This document shows positions 31,149 to 40,790 of a stretch of 64,000 nt of DNA, piece after piece. The DNA comes from Nilaparvata lugens (Eukaryota; Arthropoda; Insecta; Hemiptera; Delphacidae): contig NC_052511.1 in NCBI RefSeq assembly GCF_014356525.2, positions 50,669,607-50,733,606 of the forward strand, written 5' to 3'. Position 1 is the stretch's first letter. Every line of letters starts with the position of its first letter. Position numbers and translations under genes: made by a program. The notes under the pieces are model-generated. The model ran no database searches and had not been told where the DNA came from. It saw nothing but the letters and a program-made list of their open reading frames with translations.

Positions 31149-33779
31149 TGTGGAGCTCTTCCTGGGGGAGTCACTCTCACCTCCAAGGATAGGACAACAC
31201 ACGTAGGGTGATGTAATGCTGTATTTAAATGCCCCACGTTGGGCGCCAAATCATGTGGAGCTCTTCCTGGGGGAGTCACTCTCACCTCCAAGGATAGGAC
31301 AACACACGTAGGGTGATGTAATGCTGTATTTAAATGCCTCACGTTGGGCCGGCAAATCATGTGGTGCGTTTTTTAACGGCTTCACACATGTAGAGTGAAT
31401 CTTGTACTGAGTCAATGGTGTAGCGGTTATAAATTTTGTAATTGCGTGCGTGGACGCGGAATGTACACCAGACTGATTGATTCACTACAAGATTCAATAC
31501 AATTGTCGGAATCGCGGGAGGCCTAAACGCTCGCTCACCCTTGATTCTTCTAATGACAGATTGTATAAAGCTGAAATTTTTATAAGCAGTGTAGCGATCG
31601 CTAAACACTGAATACGGATACCTTAAAATTATTACCTGTGAAGAATGAGCATACAAAATCATACAGGTCGAGCAAAAATCCCGATGTAGATAATTTAAGG
31701 GACTGCGTCTCTAATAAGTTCTGAAGGATTAAAATACGGTATTTGGACCAAATATCGTTCAGAATATATTCGAGAACAGAGTCTTGTCGGGTTTTAAGCT
31801 CTATTGTAGGAATTTATATGATCTATGGCTGCCACTGCTGTACAATCGATGTGTTCGCTCCAAAGTCGAGGTAGGTAACAGATAAAAGCTGATATATGAG
31901 CAGGTAAGGACAAAGAATAAATATCTCGATCTGACCCCACTCGCTACATCCACTTAGACCTGTTCCAGTATCCAGCTTAATTCAATTATTCCAATGATCG
32001 TATTCGATCGGTTCTTGATGATATAGAACGTATCAGATACAATAATTGACAGGCTTAAGAAATAATCGAACTCAGAAAGCGAATTAACAAAACTGAAATA
32101 TATTATAATAAAATATGTAATCATACAGTGCAGGTTCAGAATTTGATTTACAAGTTGATAATAATTTAGCATTAACAGAATAGTTAAAAATTTTCTTGTG
32201 CTTGCATGATACCATGCGTGATTCAACAGAATTTTACAATTGATAAAAATCGAACAGTTTTGAAAAAATAGTGAAAAAATGAATTATAAAATATTTTTAA
32301 AAAATGCTCGGGGTCGTGGTTCAGGCAGCGGAGGATAGTTAATCAACTACAAATTCTTATAAATTAAATATGAATAAATTTTAGGCTCTTAATAACTAAA
32401 AGCGCTTGTCGGCGTGGCCAATAGTTTAACGAAGAAAAAATTTAGGTTTCTGCACTGAAATATTTTCGAAGCGTAGATTGGGGCCCCTTTTTAAAACTTA
32501 TAACTCACGTGAATTTCCTTGGCGGTCGTGGTTTTCTTCTTTAGATCAAAAATCGTTTGATCGGAGGCAATCCAGGCTTCGGTTTCAGCACGTGGGGAAT
32601 TTTGATTTAATATTTCCTTCACCAAATTAATTAAGGGATAATTTACTTTAAACTTTTAATTTATCGATTGATGAAAACAGAAATTTACAAATAACAAATA
32701 CATTGGCCTAAAATATCGGCTCACAAATAGAACATTTAAAATCGAACAAGAAATTTTCACAAATAGGTCTTGGTAACTATAAAAAGAGATCTGCACGGTG
32801 AGGATTTCAAAAGGGAAGTGCTGTCTTTTCTCTAAGCTTCTTGGCTAGACCTTGCTTCTCAGAATCTCGATGTAATAATTTGCATAAAAATTTGCCATTG
32901 GTAGAAAGCTTGTGACGTAAACATGACGTCAGTGGCAAGCAGTAGAATACAATTCCTTTAATTACAATAATAATTCAATTTATGTAATTCTTAAAACTGC
33001 TTAATCTTATAGACATAGTTCCTCTCATACAATGTACATGTGCTAGTGTAACTGATAAGGCAGGGTTGTTGTCTGATAATAGATTAACATGTGTTGCTTT
33101 CAAACGATCACCTTCTTGGTGCTATTTCTATGCACTATGATTGGCTTGGGCTTGCCAAAGAGATTTAATTACCATGTGGTTCAGTTGAATTAAATCATTA
33201 ATAAATTAATATTCTTGTACAATTTTTATTAGGTTTGAGACTGTTATAATTAATTTCTGCCGTTTTATCAATAATATAATTTCATGCTATGACCTATTTA
33301 GTTACAATAAGACCTGACATATAATATAATTTCTTAAATAATAAATAATTTCAACGATAATACATACATTTTATTTTTTTTTATTTGAAATTCTTGGTCC
33401 TTATTGATAGTTCTAATTTTTAGAGATGGTATTATATCTTACGTGAAGCCAGCATGACATTTGACAATACTTTGAATTAGTCAGCTGCGTTCGAACTGTT
33501 TTAAAAACATCTGATCGATAGTAAACAAAGTGTAACCTCAAAATCAGTGAGCGATTCATAAACAATTTGTGCTTTATTTGCAAAATAATTATAATTTTAT
33601 TGAATAATTTTCCTAGAAAAATATTCAGTACAGAACGGTACTCTTATCAAATATACAGTTATTGATAAGTAAGCTTTATCGCTCGGTCGCTAACTATTCC
33701 TTTAGCAAATTCTTTCATTTTAAAAGGTAATCACAATTTTTCTCTCTTTTCATGAGGTCTATTTGAAAGATTCATCACA
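31149..33779 (-). repeat. 5' LTR (2,631 bp) with an extra 105 bp unit
   Basis: Same sequence as the 3' LTR plus one tandem copy of its terminal 105 bp unit. TGTGGAGCTCTTCCTGGGGG starts at 31149 and again at 31254. If the extra unit is not counted, the LTR is 31254-33779 (2,526 bp). It should contain the promoter and polyadenylation site; no TATA box can be assigned with confidence. Confidence 0.9.
31231..31248 (-). promoter_or_regulatory. Second, perfect tRNA-Lys primer-binding-site-like sequence inside the 5' LTR repeat
   Basis: The minus strand reads TGGCGCCCAACGTGGGGC, an 18-base complement of the tRNA-Lys 3' end as I know it from Drosophila. It lies 5 bp beyond a copy of the LTR terminus, so each 105 bp unit carries its own LTR end plus primer site. 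Confidence 0.8.
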
Positions 33780-33783
33780 CTAC

Positions 33784-34376
33784 TTATAAACAAAGATCTG
33801 AGCCAGCTGGTGACGTGACAATAACGCTGGCGACATACGAGGTCTGCTATCTCTTCATAATGAATCATTTAATAGAATCAACAGTTACCAACAGTTTGCA
33901 ATTGTATAATCACATTTTATGGAATTTCGAGCTTATTTAAAATTTTAAATGAGAATGTTACTGTACATTAATTGAAGAGATTTTCATGCTCAACCTTCTC
34001 CACTTGGAATTTTGTGTTTGAAGTGTATCTGAAGCCTGAAAATTGGGATTCTAGAATCAAACTTTGCATAGATGGGGCGGAGCTCCTGAAATTTTCACAG
34101 ATATGGGACTTGTGACAGCTTATCAATTTCTATTGTAGGTATGAATTTGATCGAAATCTTTGGAGCAGTTTTCGAGAAAATCGAAAAAAAACCCTGTTCT
34201 TGACAACATTTTCGCCATTTCAGCCGCCATCTTGAATCGCATTTGATCGAAATTGTTCGTGTCGGATCCTTATAGGGGAAGGACCTTACGTTCCAAATTT
34301 CAAGTCATTCCGTTAATTGGTAGATAAGATATCGTGTACACAGAAGCAAATACACTCATTCACACACACACACACA

Positions 34377-34445
<69 letters not shown>

Positions 34446-34487
34446 GACCAATACCCAAAAAACACTTTTTTGGACTCAGTGGACATG
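33784..34487 (-). mobile_element. Repeat R, right part of the copy split by the LTR element
   Basis: Resumes with AAAGATCTGAGCCAGCTGGT and runs to GGACTCAGTGG. The unsplit copy at 38990-39030 shows the empty site (AGTCTACTATTCAAAGATCT). It contains a long (AC)n tract at 34362-34441. Confidence 0.85.
34362..34441. repeat. (AC)n microsatellite inside repeat R
   Basis: About 40 AC units with one CACCAC break. An AC/GT run sits at the same internal position in the other R copies (18597, 39533, 39597, 62314). Confidence 0.95.
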
Positions 34488-34489
34488 CA

Positions 34490-34637
34490 CAGTGACGGTT
34501 TAAACTAAATTTCATTTTAATCTGGATCAAATCAGTATCAAGTCTCGTTTATTATAATGTGTTTCATTTTGAGTTTAAGCCACCAGCTGATTAAATTCAG
34601 TTTAAGCGTTGACTGTGCAATCGGCCCTAAGTAACCT
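34490..34637. mobile_element. Harbinger-type MITE (GGGCCGTTTGCACAGT ends), left end truncated
   Basis: Starts at GCACAGTGACGG, lacking the outermost bases, and ends TGTGCAATCGGCCC, then TAA. It and its right flank (TAAGTAACCTTTTAAAAT) duplicate 24449-24616 on the other side of the split R copy. Confidence 0.75.
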
Positions 34638-34647
34638 TTTAAAATTG

Positions 34648-34714
34648 TTCAGTCACAACATGCTTCAGCTATATGATGCCATTATCAAGTGATTGGAGAA
34701 TAAAATAATGATAA
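34648..34714. mobile_element. Left flank of Helitron: part of a GATAATGACATCATA-type element
   Basis: ACAACATGCTTCAGCTATAT, then GCCATTATCAAGTGATTGGA, continues after the Helitron at 35407 with AGCATCATATAGCTGGAACA. A paralogue is at 35535-35610. Confidence 0.6.
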
Positions 34715-35406
34715 TCTATATATATAAAAGCGAAATGGCACTCACTCACTGACTGACTGACTGACTGACTGACTGACTCACTCACTCACTCACTCACTCA
34801 CTCACTCGCATAACTAGAAATCTACCGGACCAAAAACGTTCAAATTTGGTAGGTATGTTCAGTTGGCCCTTTAGAGGCGCACTAAGAAATCTTTTGGCAA
34901 TATTTCAACTCTAAGGGTTGTTTTTAAGGGTTTAAGTTCGTCTTTTAGCATGTATATTCTTCTTCTCCCAATCTCTTAATTATAATTGAAATTTCCATAT
35001 CATATGTTACTATAGAACTATAATCTAGACAGAGTACCTCTTCGAAACAGTTGTTAACTGGCAACTAAATTAATAATTTTGTCAGGTTGGCATTAAGTTG
35101 AGTTGACTTTGATAGGTTGGCACCAAGTTGGAGATTTAAATGCATTTATCGCGGAAAAATTGATTGGGCACTGCTACTTCAATCCTGGGAATATTATATT
35201 ACTAGCCGTCAGGCTCGCTTCGCTCGCCATATCCGTTTAGCCAACGTTTAGTCTGGACCCCCGACTGGATTGTCCTAACATATGATAAAAATGCTCAAAT
35301 GGAAAATGCAGGCGAGCGAAGCGAGCCTGCTGATCTCATTCTTGGACGATCCAGTCGGGGGTCCTGGCTAGACGGATATGGCGAGCGAAGCGAGCCTGAT
35401 GGCTAG
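34715..35406 (+). mobile_element. Non-autonomous Helitron, 692 bp
   Basis: The 5' end TCTATATATATAAAAGCG is the common arthropod Helitron start, and the 3' end is CGAGCGAAGCGAGCCTGATG, then GCTAG. The host bases are A before (34714) and T after (35407), with no duplication, as rolling-circle insertion requires. An (ACTC/GACT)n tetranucleotide run lies at 34741-34807. The right 200 bp form an inverted repeat in which a reversed copy of the 3' end (CTAGCCGTCAGGCTCGCTTC) begins at 35204. It encodes no Rep/helicase. Confidence 0.85.
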
Positions 35407-35455
35407 TAGCATCATATAGCTGGAACATGTTGTCACTAAACAAGTTTAAAAGGGT

Positions 35456-35534
35456 ACTTAGGCTAGGCGCACATCAGTTAGTCAAGACAAGACAAGACAC
35501 GTTTAGTCACAGTCTTTCACATTGCTGCATATGA
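35456..35534. mobile_element. Half copy of the GTCAAGACAAG hairpin MITE
   Basis: TTAGGCTAGGCGCACATCAG, then GTCAAGACAAGACAAGACAC, up to the centre of the hairpin, where it breaks off into ATGATTGGAATATAAAT. Confidence 0.7.
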
Positions 35535-35626
35535 CGCAACTATCAAATGATTGGAATATAAATTATTGATAATGACATCATATATCTGAAGCATGTTGTC
35601 ACTAATCAATTTCAAACGGGTACTTA

Positions 35627-35812
35627 GGCTAAGCGCATACCAGTACGTCAAGACAAGACAAGACACGTTTAGTCACAATACTTCACATTGTTGCATATGA
35701 CGCGGCTCACACTGATCAGTCATTGCAATTAGACATGTCTTTATGAGCAACTATGTGAAGTATTATGACTGATCGTGTCTTGTCTTGTCTTGACTAACTG
35801 GTGTGCCTAGCC
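35627..35812. mobile_element. GTCAAGACAAG hairpin MITE, full copy (186 bp)
   Basis: Ends GGCTAAGCGCATACCAGT and ACTGGTGTGCCTAGCC, with TTA directly outside both (35624-35626 and 35813-35815). The arms continue as GTCAAGACAAGACAAGACAC and its mirror and can pair over most of the length. TTA/TAA targets and a GG start suggest Harbinger mobilisation. Confidence 0.85.
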
Positions 35813-35815
35813 TTA

Positions 35816-35990
35816 GTCAAGACAAGACAAGACATGATCAGACACAGTACTTAACATAGTTGCTTATGACGCAACACACACTGATCAGTCATTGCAATTA
35901 GACATGTCTTCATAAGCAACTATGTGAAATATTGTGACTGATCATGTCTTGTCTTGTCTTGACTTGACTAACTGTTGTGCGCCTAGCTTT
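35816..35990. mobile_element. GTCAAGACAAG hairpin MITE, second copy joined to the first
   Basis: Begins inside the left arm (GTCAAGACAAGACAAGACAT) directly after the first copy's TTA, and ends GTTGTGCGCCTAGC. The outermost left end is missing. Confidence 0.75.
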
Positions 35991-36147
35991 AGATTTATAT
36001 TTTTATTCATATTCAAGAGTACCCCTGAAGAAAAAAGGCTATAACAGGATTGTCGGTTTCATCATCACTTGAGGGATTGAAATGAAGATAAATTATGATC
36101 AAAAGTGATTATTATGATTAGTGTTATAATAATAGAAGGCTACTCAC

Positions 36148-36180
36148 CCATTGCCGGTCTATCGATGGTCTGGAACTCAC
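36148..36180 (-). other. Candidate 33 bp microexon (minus strand)
   Basis: On the minus strand CTTATTCCAG precedes and GTGAGTAG follows a 33-base segment, both good splice signals. Two frames are open. Phase 0 would give VSSRPSIDRQW, and the phase with one carried base gives EFQTIDRPAM. The length is a multiple of three. The surrounding sequence (36040-36230) does not match any repeat I found here. No homologue is recognised, so it may be chance. Confidence 0.25.
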
Positions 36181-36229
36181 CTGGAATAAGATTTTGAAAA
36201 TTAAAATAATTTAACGAAATCGAATGTAA

Positions 36230-36372
36230 TGACCCGTGCTCCGCAAGGATCCATTTTAAAACTTGACAAACTGAAAACTTAATGAAATTTTGAAGAATTG
36301 AGAATAGGCCCATAACCTTCCTCAGTTAGTTAAGAATCTAAATGCAGAATTTCAAGTTGATTTTGAGAATTA
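36230..36372 (-). mobile_element. Helitron-like 3' region, reverse orientation
   Basis: The reverse complement of the GCGGAGCACGGGTT family: CCCGTGCTCCGCAAGGATCC at the left, then AACTTGACAAACTGAAAACT and AGAATAGGCCCATAACCTTC. Confidence 0.6.
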
Positions 36373-36735
36373 ACATAAATAAATAAATGTTTATTTTACC
36401 AAAAAACTGAAACTACTACATCAATATTACAGAAAATATTAGATAGTTTACAAAATTACACAATGGTTGGTTTCAGAAATTTCTCATAATGTAGAGAATG
36501 TATAGAAAATTCTTATAATGAATTACACTTCATTCTATCAAAATATTCATAATTGGTCAATATTTCATGAAACTCATTACTGAACTATAAATACAAATCA
36601 CAACAATGCTCATAAATACTGTATTATAATCTATAATTTGTATTAATTCATAACTCTACCTTCATTGTATTATCATTCATCCCATCATCATCACCTAGGC
36701 TTAAAATACTTCTAGAAAGTCGCCTTTGTAATGAA
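36373..36735. other. AT-rich, no gene seen
   Basis: Nothing recognisable. Confidence 0.4.
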
Positions 36736-37154
36736 TAATATACTATAATAAAGGAAAGAATTGGCTTGTACACGAACGGGTTAAGAAATTCACAAATGAC
36801 GCATAATCACGTCTAAACTACTCGACTGATCAACTTTAAACTCTGCATATAGATTTTTAATTCACAGAGGATGGTTTCTAAATACAAATACGGGAAAATC
36901 ATGTTTGACACATCATCACGTCTGAACTACTGGACTGATTAACTTGATATTTTGCATATACATTCTCAATTCACCGAGGATGGTTATAGGCTTATTTTCA
37001 ATTCTCCAAGATTTTATTACTTCAAGTTTTCAGTTTGTCAAGTTTCAAAATAGACTATAGGTCTATTTCATATTCTTCAAGATTCCATTACGACTAGTTT
37101 TCAGTCTGTCAAGTTTCTAATTAATTTGACCATTGCAGAGCACGAGTTACCTGC
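36736..37154 (+). mobile_element. Helitron-like element with terminal MITE insertion, copy A
   Basis: A 5' part TATAATAAAGGAAAGAATTG, then GCTTGTACACG, resembles known Helitron starts; the true terminus is uncertain. Two copies of the CATCACGTCTGAACTACT block follow, then GCAGAGCACGAGTTACCTGC. The final CTAG is split by the mariner-type MITE at 37157. Confidence 0.55.
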
Positions 37155-37156
37155 TA

Positions 37157-37532
37157 TAGTGGGGTCCACGTTATAATGGCAGGGAGAAAGATAGGAGAAC
37201 AACGTTGACGATCCTCTGTCTTGTGAATGTCTATAGACGGTAGCTGATACAGGGATTATTGATTCAATATTAACGGTTCATTCTCGTTTGAAATATTTAA
37301 GTACCTATATTAAATCAAGCAAGAAATCATTTTTAGTAATACTTCCCTAATGAATTTTCATAAATGAGATGGAATATTCTGCTATTTAATTATTAATTCT
37401 ACATTGTTAAAAGACGATCTGGAAACAGAGCAAAGCGAGAAAGAGGAAGCGCTATCCGGTTTGTTGAATGATAGACAAGGATAGCAATACCATTGCTAAT
37501 CAAACACTGACATTATAACGTGGACCCCACTA
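37157..37532. mobile_element. Tc1/mariner-type MITE, 376 bp
   Basis: Terminal repeats TAGTGGGGTCCACGTTATAA and TTATAACGTGGACCCCACTA, with TA duplicated at each side (37155-37156 and 37533-37534). It has no transposase. Relatives lie at 54485-54600 (partial), 55738-56333, 56508-56640 (partial, reverse) and 61612-62160 (reverse, truncated). Confidence 0.85.
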
Positions 37533-37799
37533 TAGTATCTTATATGTGCTTGGTAATATAATATAGACTACTCACATTACAATATGTTCCAGCCTGAATT
37601 AACAACATTCAAGTTAAGTCTGTAGATTGCACAAATCTCATTAGTTTATTATTTCAGCTTGATGTAGCTTGTTAGTCAAGTAACGTAATTAAAGTTGGAT
37701 TACATGCGTTGGTTGTCATACATTCTGACAGCAGCGCTTCTGTGAAAGATACATCTACCTACTTCCAGATGAAATTCTCATTTACACACTGTTTCGAAT

Positions 37800-38400
37800 A
37801 ATAACTTCTCTCATCCACTTTGTTAACTGTCGTTTATTGTTCTCTACTCCTCGTATTAACACTCAGTTCCTCCTTGTCTTTAAATCTCCTCTCACTCTCA
37901 CACTCTCATCGTCACTCAATCCTTCTTCTTCTCATCCTCATACTCTCCTCTTTCTCTCATCGTCTCCAAATCCATTTTTTCCTCCTCCTCTCACGCACTT
38001 TCTCGCTCTCTCTCCCATAATCTCTAAATCCGTTCTTCTTCTTCTCTTCTCTCCTCCTCACACACACACTCTCTCTGTCATCGTCTCAAAAACCTCTACC
38101 TCTCTAAAATTCCTGCTACTCTTTTACTCCTCACTCCCACTCTATTTTACTTCTACTCTTCTCTTCAAATGAATCCACTCCTCAATCTGAACCTTTCTCA
38201 ACCGTCTTAGTTTATTTGTATTTACTCCTCTTACACTGTTGTTCATTTTCTTTCTCGTTTCCTCTGATGTTTTACATCTTGCCTCTCTATGTTATGCTCT
38301 TGCTATATTTTAGAATCTATATTTATTTTCGATCCTTTCTGTTTCGCATCTCTCTGAATTGTTCATCCATTCGCTAATTATTCGCTGCTCTGTTACACCC
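37800..38400. repeat. Pyrimidine-rich low-complexity region
   Basis: CTC/CTT-rich sequence with the two overlapping frames expected from composition. The part around 38100-38215 is repeated, diverged, at 48165-48270 (CTACTC...CTCCTCAATCT...), so it is part of a dispersed repeat. Confidence 0.65.
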
Positions 38401-38404
38401 GGTC

Positions 38405-38545
38405 TCACAGAAGTCTGTTAACTTCTAACCTCGATCTATTGTCTCGAGAACTAATCAGAAGAGCCTTCTTCTCAGAGAAGCCTTCTCTGATTGATTCTTG
38501 AGGAATTGAATCATTATTAAAATTTAACAGGATTTTTGCAATCAG
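38405..38545. mobile_element. Hairpin MITE, relative of 11545-11710
   Basis: TTGTCTCGAGAACTAATCAG faces CTGATTGATTCTTGAGGAAT around GAGCCTTCTTCTCAGAGAAG, itself nearly palindromic. Confidence 0.55.
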
Positions 38546-38875
38546 ACCTCAACCTGGCTCTCTATTATTTTATTATTTTCTTACCACTCAACTTTTTGCT
38601 GATCTCCAGTTTCTATTGCATCATTTCTCTGAGTACCTCAAAATTATTACACCTTATCTCTTCATATCTGTATTTAGTCCTTTCTTATCTCATTTCCACC
38701 CACTAGAATCTATTAATTTGTTTCATTCTTCATTATCTACGTATTTTGGTAGCCTACGATTTAGAACTCGACTTCTATAACTATTTATTCTTTGTTTTAT
38801 AGATTTTACTATTCAGATTGATCTCAACGGTCTTTTCAGACTTCATCCAATCTATTCTAATAGAGTATTTAAAAA

Positions 38876-40262
38876 TCTGGTGTGGCGCACTCACACAACT
38901 TTCCTTGCCATTATGAAACTATGTGCAAATTTAATTTGTTATGTAACTATGAGCAATTAATAAATGTATTAGATTGATCACCTGACGCTAGTGTTCCCGC
39001 GCATCTCAAGTCTACTATTCAAAGATCTGAGCCAGCTGGTGCAGGACATAACGCTGTAGACACATGACGTCCTGCTATCTCTTCATAGTGAATGATTCGA
39101 GCTTATTTTCAATTTGAGGTGAAATGTTACTGAACATTAATTGTAGAGATTTTTATGCTCAATCTTTTCCACTTGGAATTTTTTGTTTAAATTGTATCTG
39201 AAGCCTTATTATCAAGAATCTAGAATCAAACTTTGCATAGATGGGGCGGAGCTTCTGAAATTTTTACAGATATGTACTTGTGGCAGTTGATAGAGCTTCC
39301 CAATTACTAATTAAGTTATGAATTTGATCAAATCGTTGGAGCCGTTTCCGAGAAAACCGAGGCAACCCTGTTTTTGACAACATTTTCGCCGGCATCTTGA
39401 ATTGCATTTGATCGTAATTGTTCGTGTCGGATCCTTATTATAGTGAGGACCTTGAGTTCCAATTTCAAGTCATGCAGTTAAATGGGAGATGATAATCGTG
39501 TACACAGACGCACATATACTCATCACATATATACACACACACACACACACACCCAGTTTCTATATTTCTATATGTTTAAGGTCACCTGAGTCCAAAAGAG
39601 TGTGTGTGTGTGTATGTATAGTATATGTGCGCTGTGTACCGATATATCTCTCCCAATTAACTGCATGATTGGAAATTTGGAACTTAGGTCCTTACACTAT
39701 AAGGATCCGACACGAACATTTCGATCAAATGCAATTCAAGATGGCGGCTAAAATGGCGAAAATGTTGTCAGAAACAGGGTTTTCCGCAATTTTCTCGAAA
39801 ACGGCTCCAACGATTTTGATCAAATTGGTACATAAAAACCAGCTCTATCACTGCTACAAGTCCCATATCTGTAAAAATTTCAGGATCTCTGCACCATTAT
39901 GCAAAGTTTGATTCTAGATTTTAATTATTAGGCTTCAGATACTATTAAACAGAAAATTCAATTGAAAAAGATTGAGCATGGAATCTCTACAATTAATGTT
40001 CAGTGACATTTTCACCTAAAATTGAAATAAGCTCGAAATTAGAGAAAATAAGATATTCAATTGGAAACTGTTGGCAACTGTTGATTCTATTAACTCATTC
40101 ACTATGAGAGAAAGCAGACTTTGTGTGTCTCCAGCGTTATTGTCCGGTCACCAGCTAGCTCAGATCTTAGAAAAATGGACTTGAAATGCGCGGGAACACT
40201 ACCGTCAGTTGATCAATTTTCATAACGGCAAGGAAAGTTGTGTGAGTGCACCACACGAGATT
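38876..40262. repeat. Head-to-head pair of R copies (~680 bp arms)
   Basis: 38876-39551 is R in reverse and 39553-40262 is R forward, meeting with almost no spacer at CACCCAGTTTC. The arms share variants absent from other R copies (for example ACTGCATGA where others read ACGGAATGA), so one arm probably arose from the other. The left arm has an extra ~57 bp near 38924-38980. Confidence 0.8.
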
Positions 40263-40620
40263 TTTTCTGTAAATTTCTGTAATATTTGGAAAGTTTGAAT
40301 ATTTATTCGAACGTGATTGATAAAAATAAGATCTTTCTCAAAATATTTACCACTCCATAATCACCAGGGTACCAATCGATGGAACAGTCTTTCCACCAGA
40401 ATCCCGCCAAAACACAGTGGAAAAATCACTTTCCAACTCACTTTCCCACAGACCCAGACAAAGTTAGTTGGTCGAAATTTTCCATCGCGCAGCACAGAAG
40501 TTAGTCGAGTATCGAAATGTGGCGAAAAGTATCGACTGTTGAGTGTATCGACCAGTAGTAGTTCGAGTAGTATTTTTGACTTCGGTTGATTGGATCGCAG
40601 AAGCTCTGTGAGGATTCAAC
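40263..40620. other. Non-repetitive, relatively GC-rich segment
   Basis: Contains several TCGA-rich patches (TCGAGTATCGAAATGTGGCG, TATCGACTGTTGAGTGTATC) and matches no repeat seen in this window. It may include a promoter or first exon read on the minus strand (see 40442-40485). Confidence 0.3.
40442..40485 (-). other. Candidate first coding exon (minus strand)
   Basis: On the minus strand GCGCGATGG opens a frame MENFDQLTLSGSVGK that meets GTGAGTTGG, a strong splice donor, after 44 bases. The upstream sequence is GC-rich and repeat-free, as a promoter/5' UTR might be. Its phase does not join in frame to the microexon at 36148 by the simplest splice. No homologue is recognised. Confidence 0.22.
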
Positions 40621-40623
40621 ACT

Positions 40624-40790
40624 GTAGATTCACTACATTCTGTCAGTAATGGATGTAAATAATATTAATGCTTCCCATTCCACCAATGCTGACATGGGGA
40701 GAAATTCACTTAAAACTGTCAGAAATAGTTACTTGTGAAACTGATATTTCCTATTCAAAAAATGCTGAAATAGTGAGAGATTCACTTTTT
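40624..40790. repeat. Two CTGTCAG hairpin units
   Basis: AGATTCACTACATTCTGTCA opens unit 1, which closes with CCAATGCTGACAT...AGAAATTCACTT. Unit 2 starts at ACTGTCAGAAATAG and ends AAATGCTGAAATAG...GAGATTCACT. Same family as 3412-4015. Confidence 0.65.

Larger units (their letters stand above)
24701..33779 (-). mobile_element. Young non-autonomous LTR retrotransposon (~9.1 kb), gag-like ORF only
   Basis: Direct repeats at 24701-27230 and 31149-33779 both read TGTGGAGCTC...TTCATCACA on the plus strand (TGTG...CACA ends). CTAC occurs on both sides (24697-24700 and 33780-33783). The coding strand is minus, so the right LTR is the 5' LTR. A primer binding site (TGGCGCCCAAC on minus) follows it after 5 bp. 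The 3.9 kb interior has one long ORF and no protease, RT, RNase H or integrase. A 4 bp duplication and a tRNA-Lys primer fit the Ty3/gypsy group, but without pol this is inference. It resembles the large retrotransposon derivatives (LARDs) that use pol from a relative. Confidence 0.9.

Noticed and set aside
31231..31248. tRNA-Lys gene
   Set aside because: Only the complement of the last 18 bases of the tRNA is present; the rest of a tRNA does not follow, so it is a primer binding site.
24701..33779. Endogenous retrovirus with envelope gene
   Set aside because: No RT, integrase or envelope-like frame is present; only the gag-like ORF is open.
39669..39911. Frame with KMAAKMAKMLSETGFSAIFSK, also seen at 62504 and others
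   Set aside because: It recurs only because it lies in repeat R; the frame breaks in other copies and has no recognisable domain.
40317..40589. 90-codon plus-strand frame
   Set aside because: Starts in AT-rich sequence at the edge of repeat R and ends in a Ser run; the minus strand of the same segment shows better start and splice signals.
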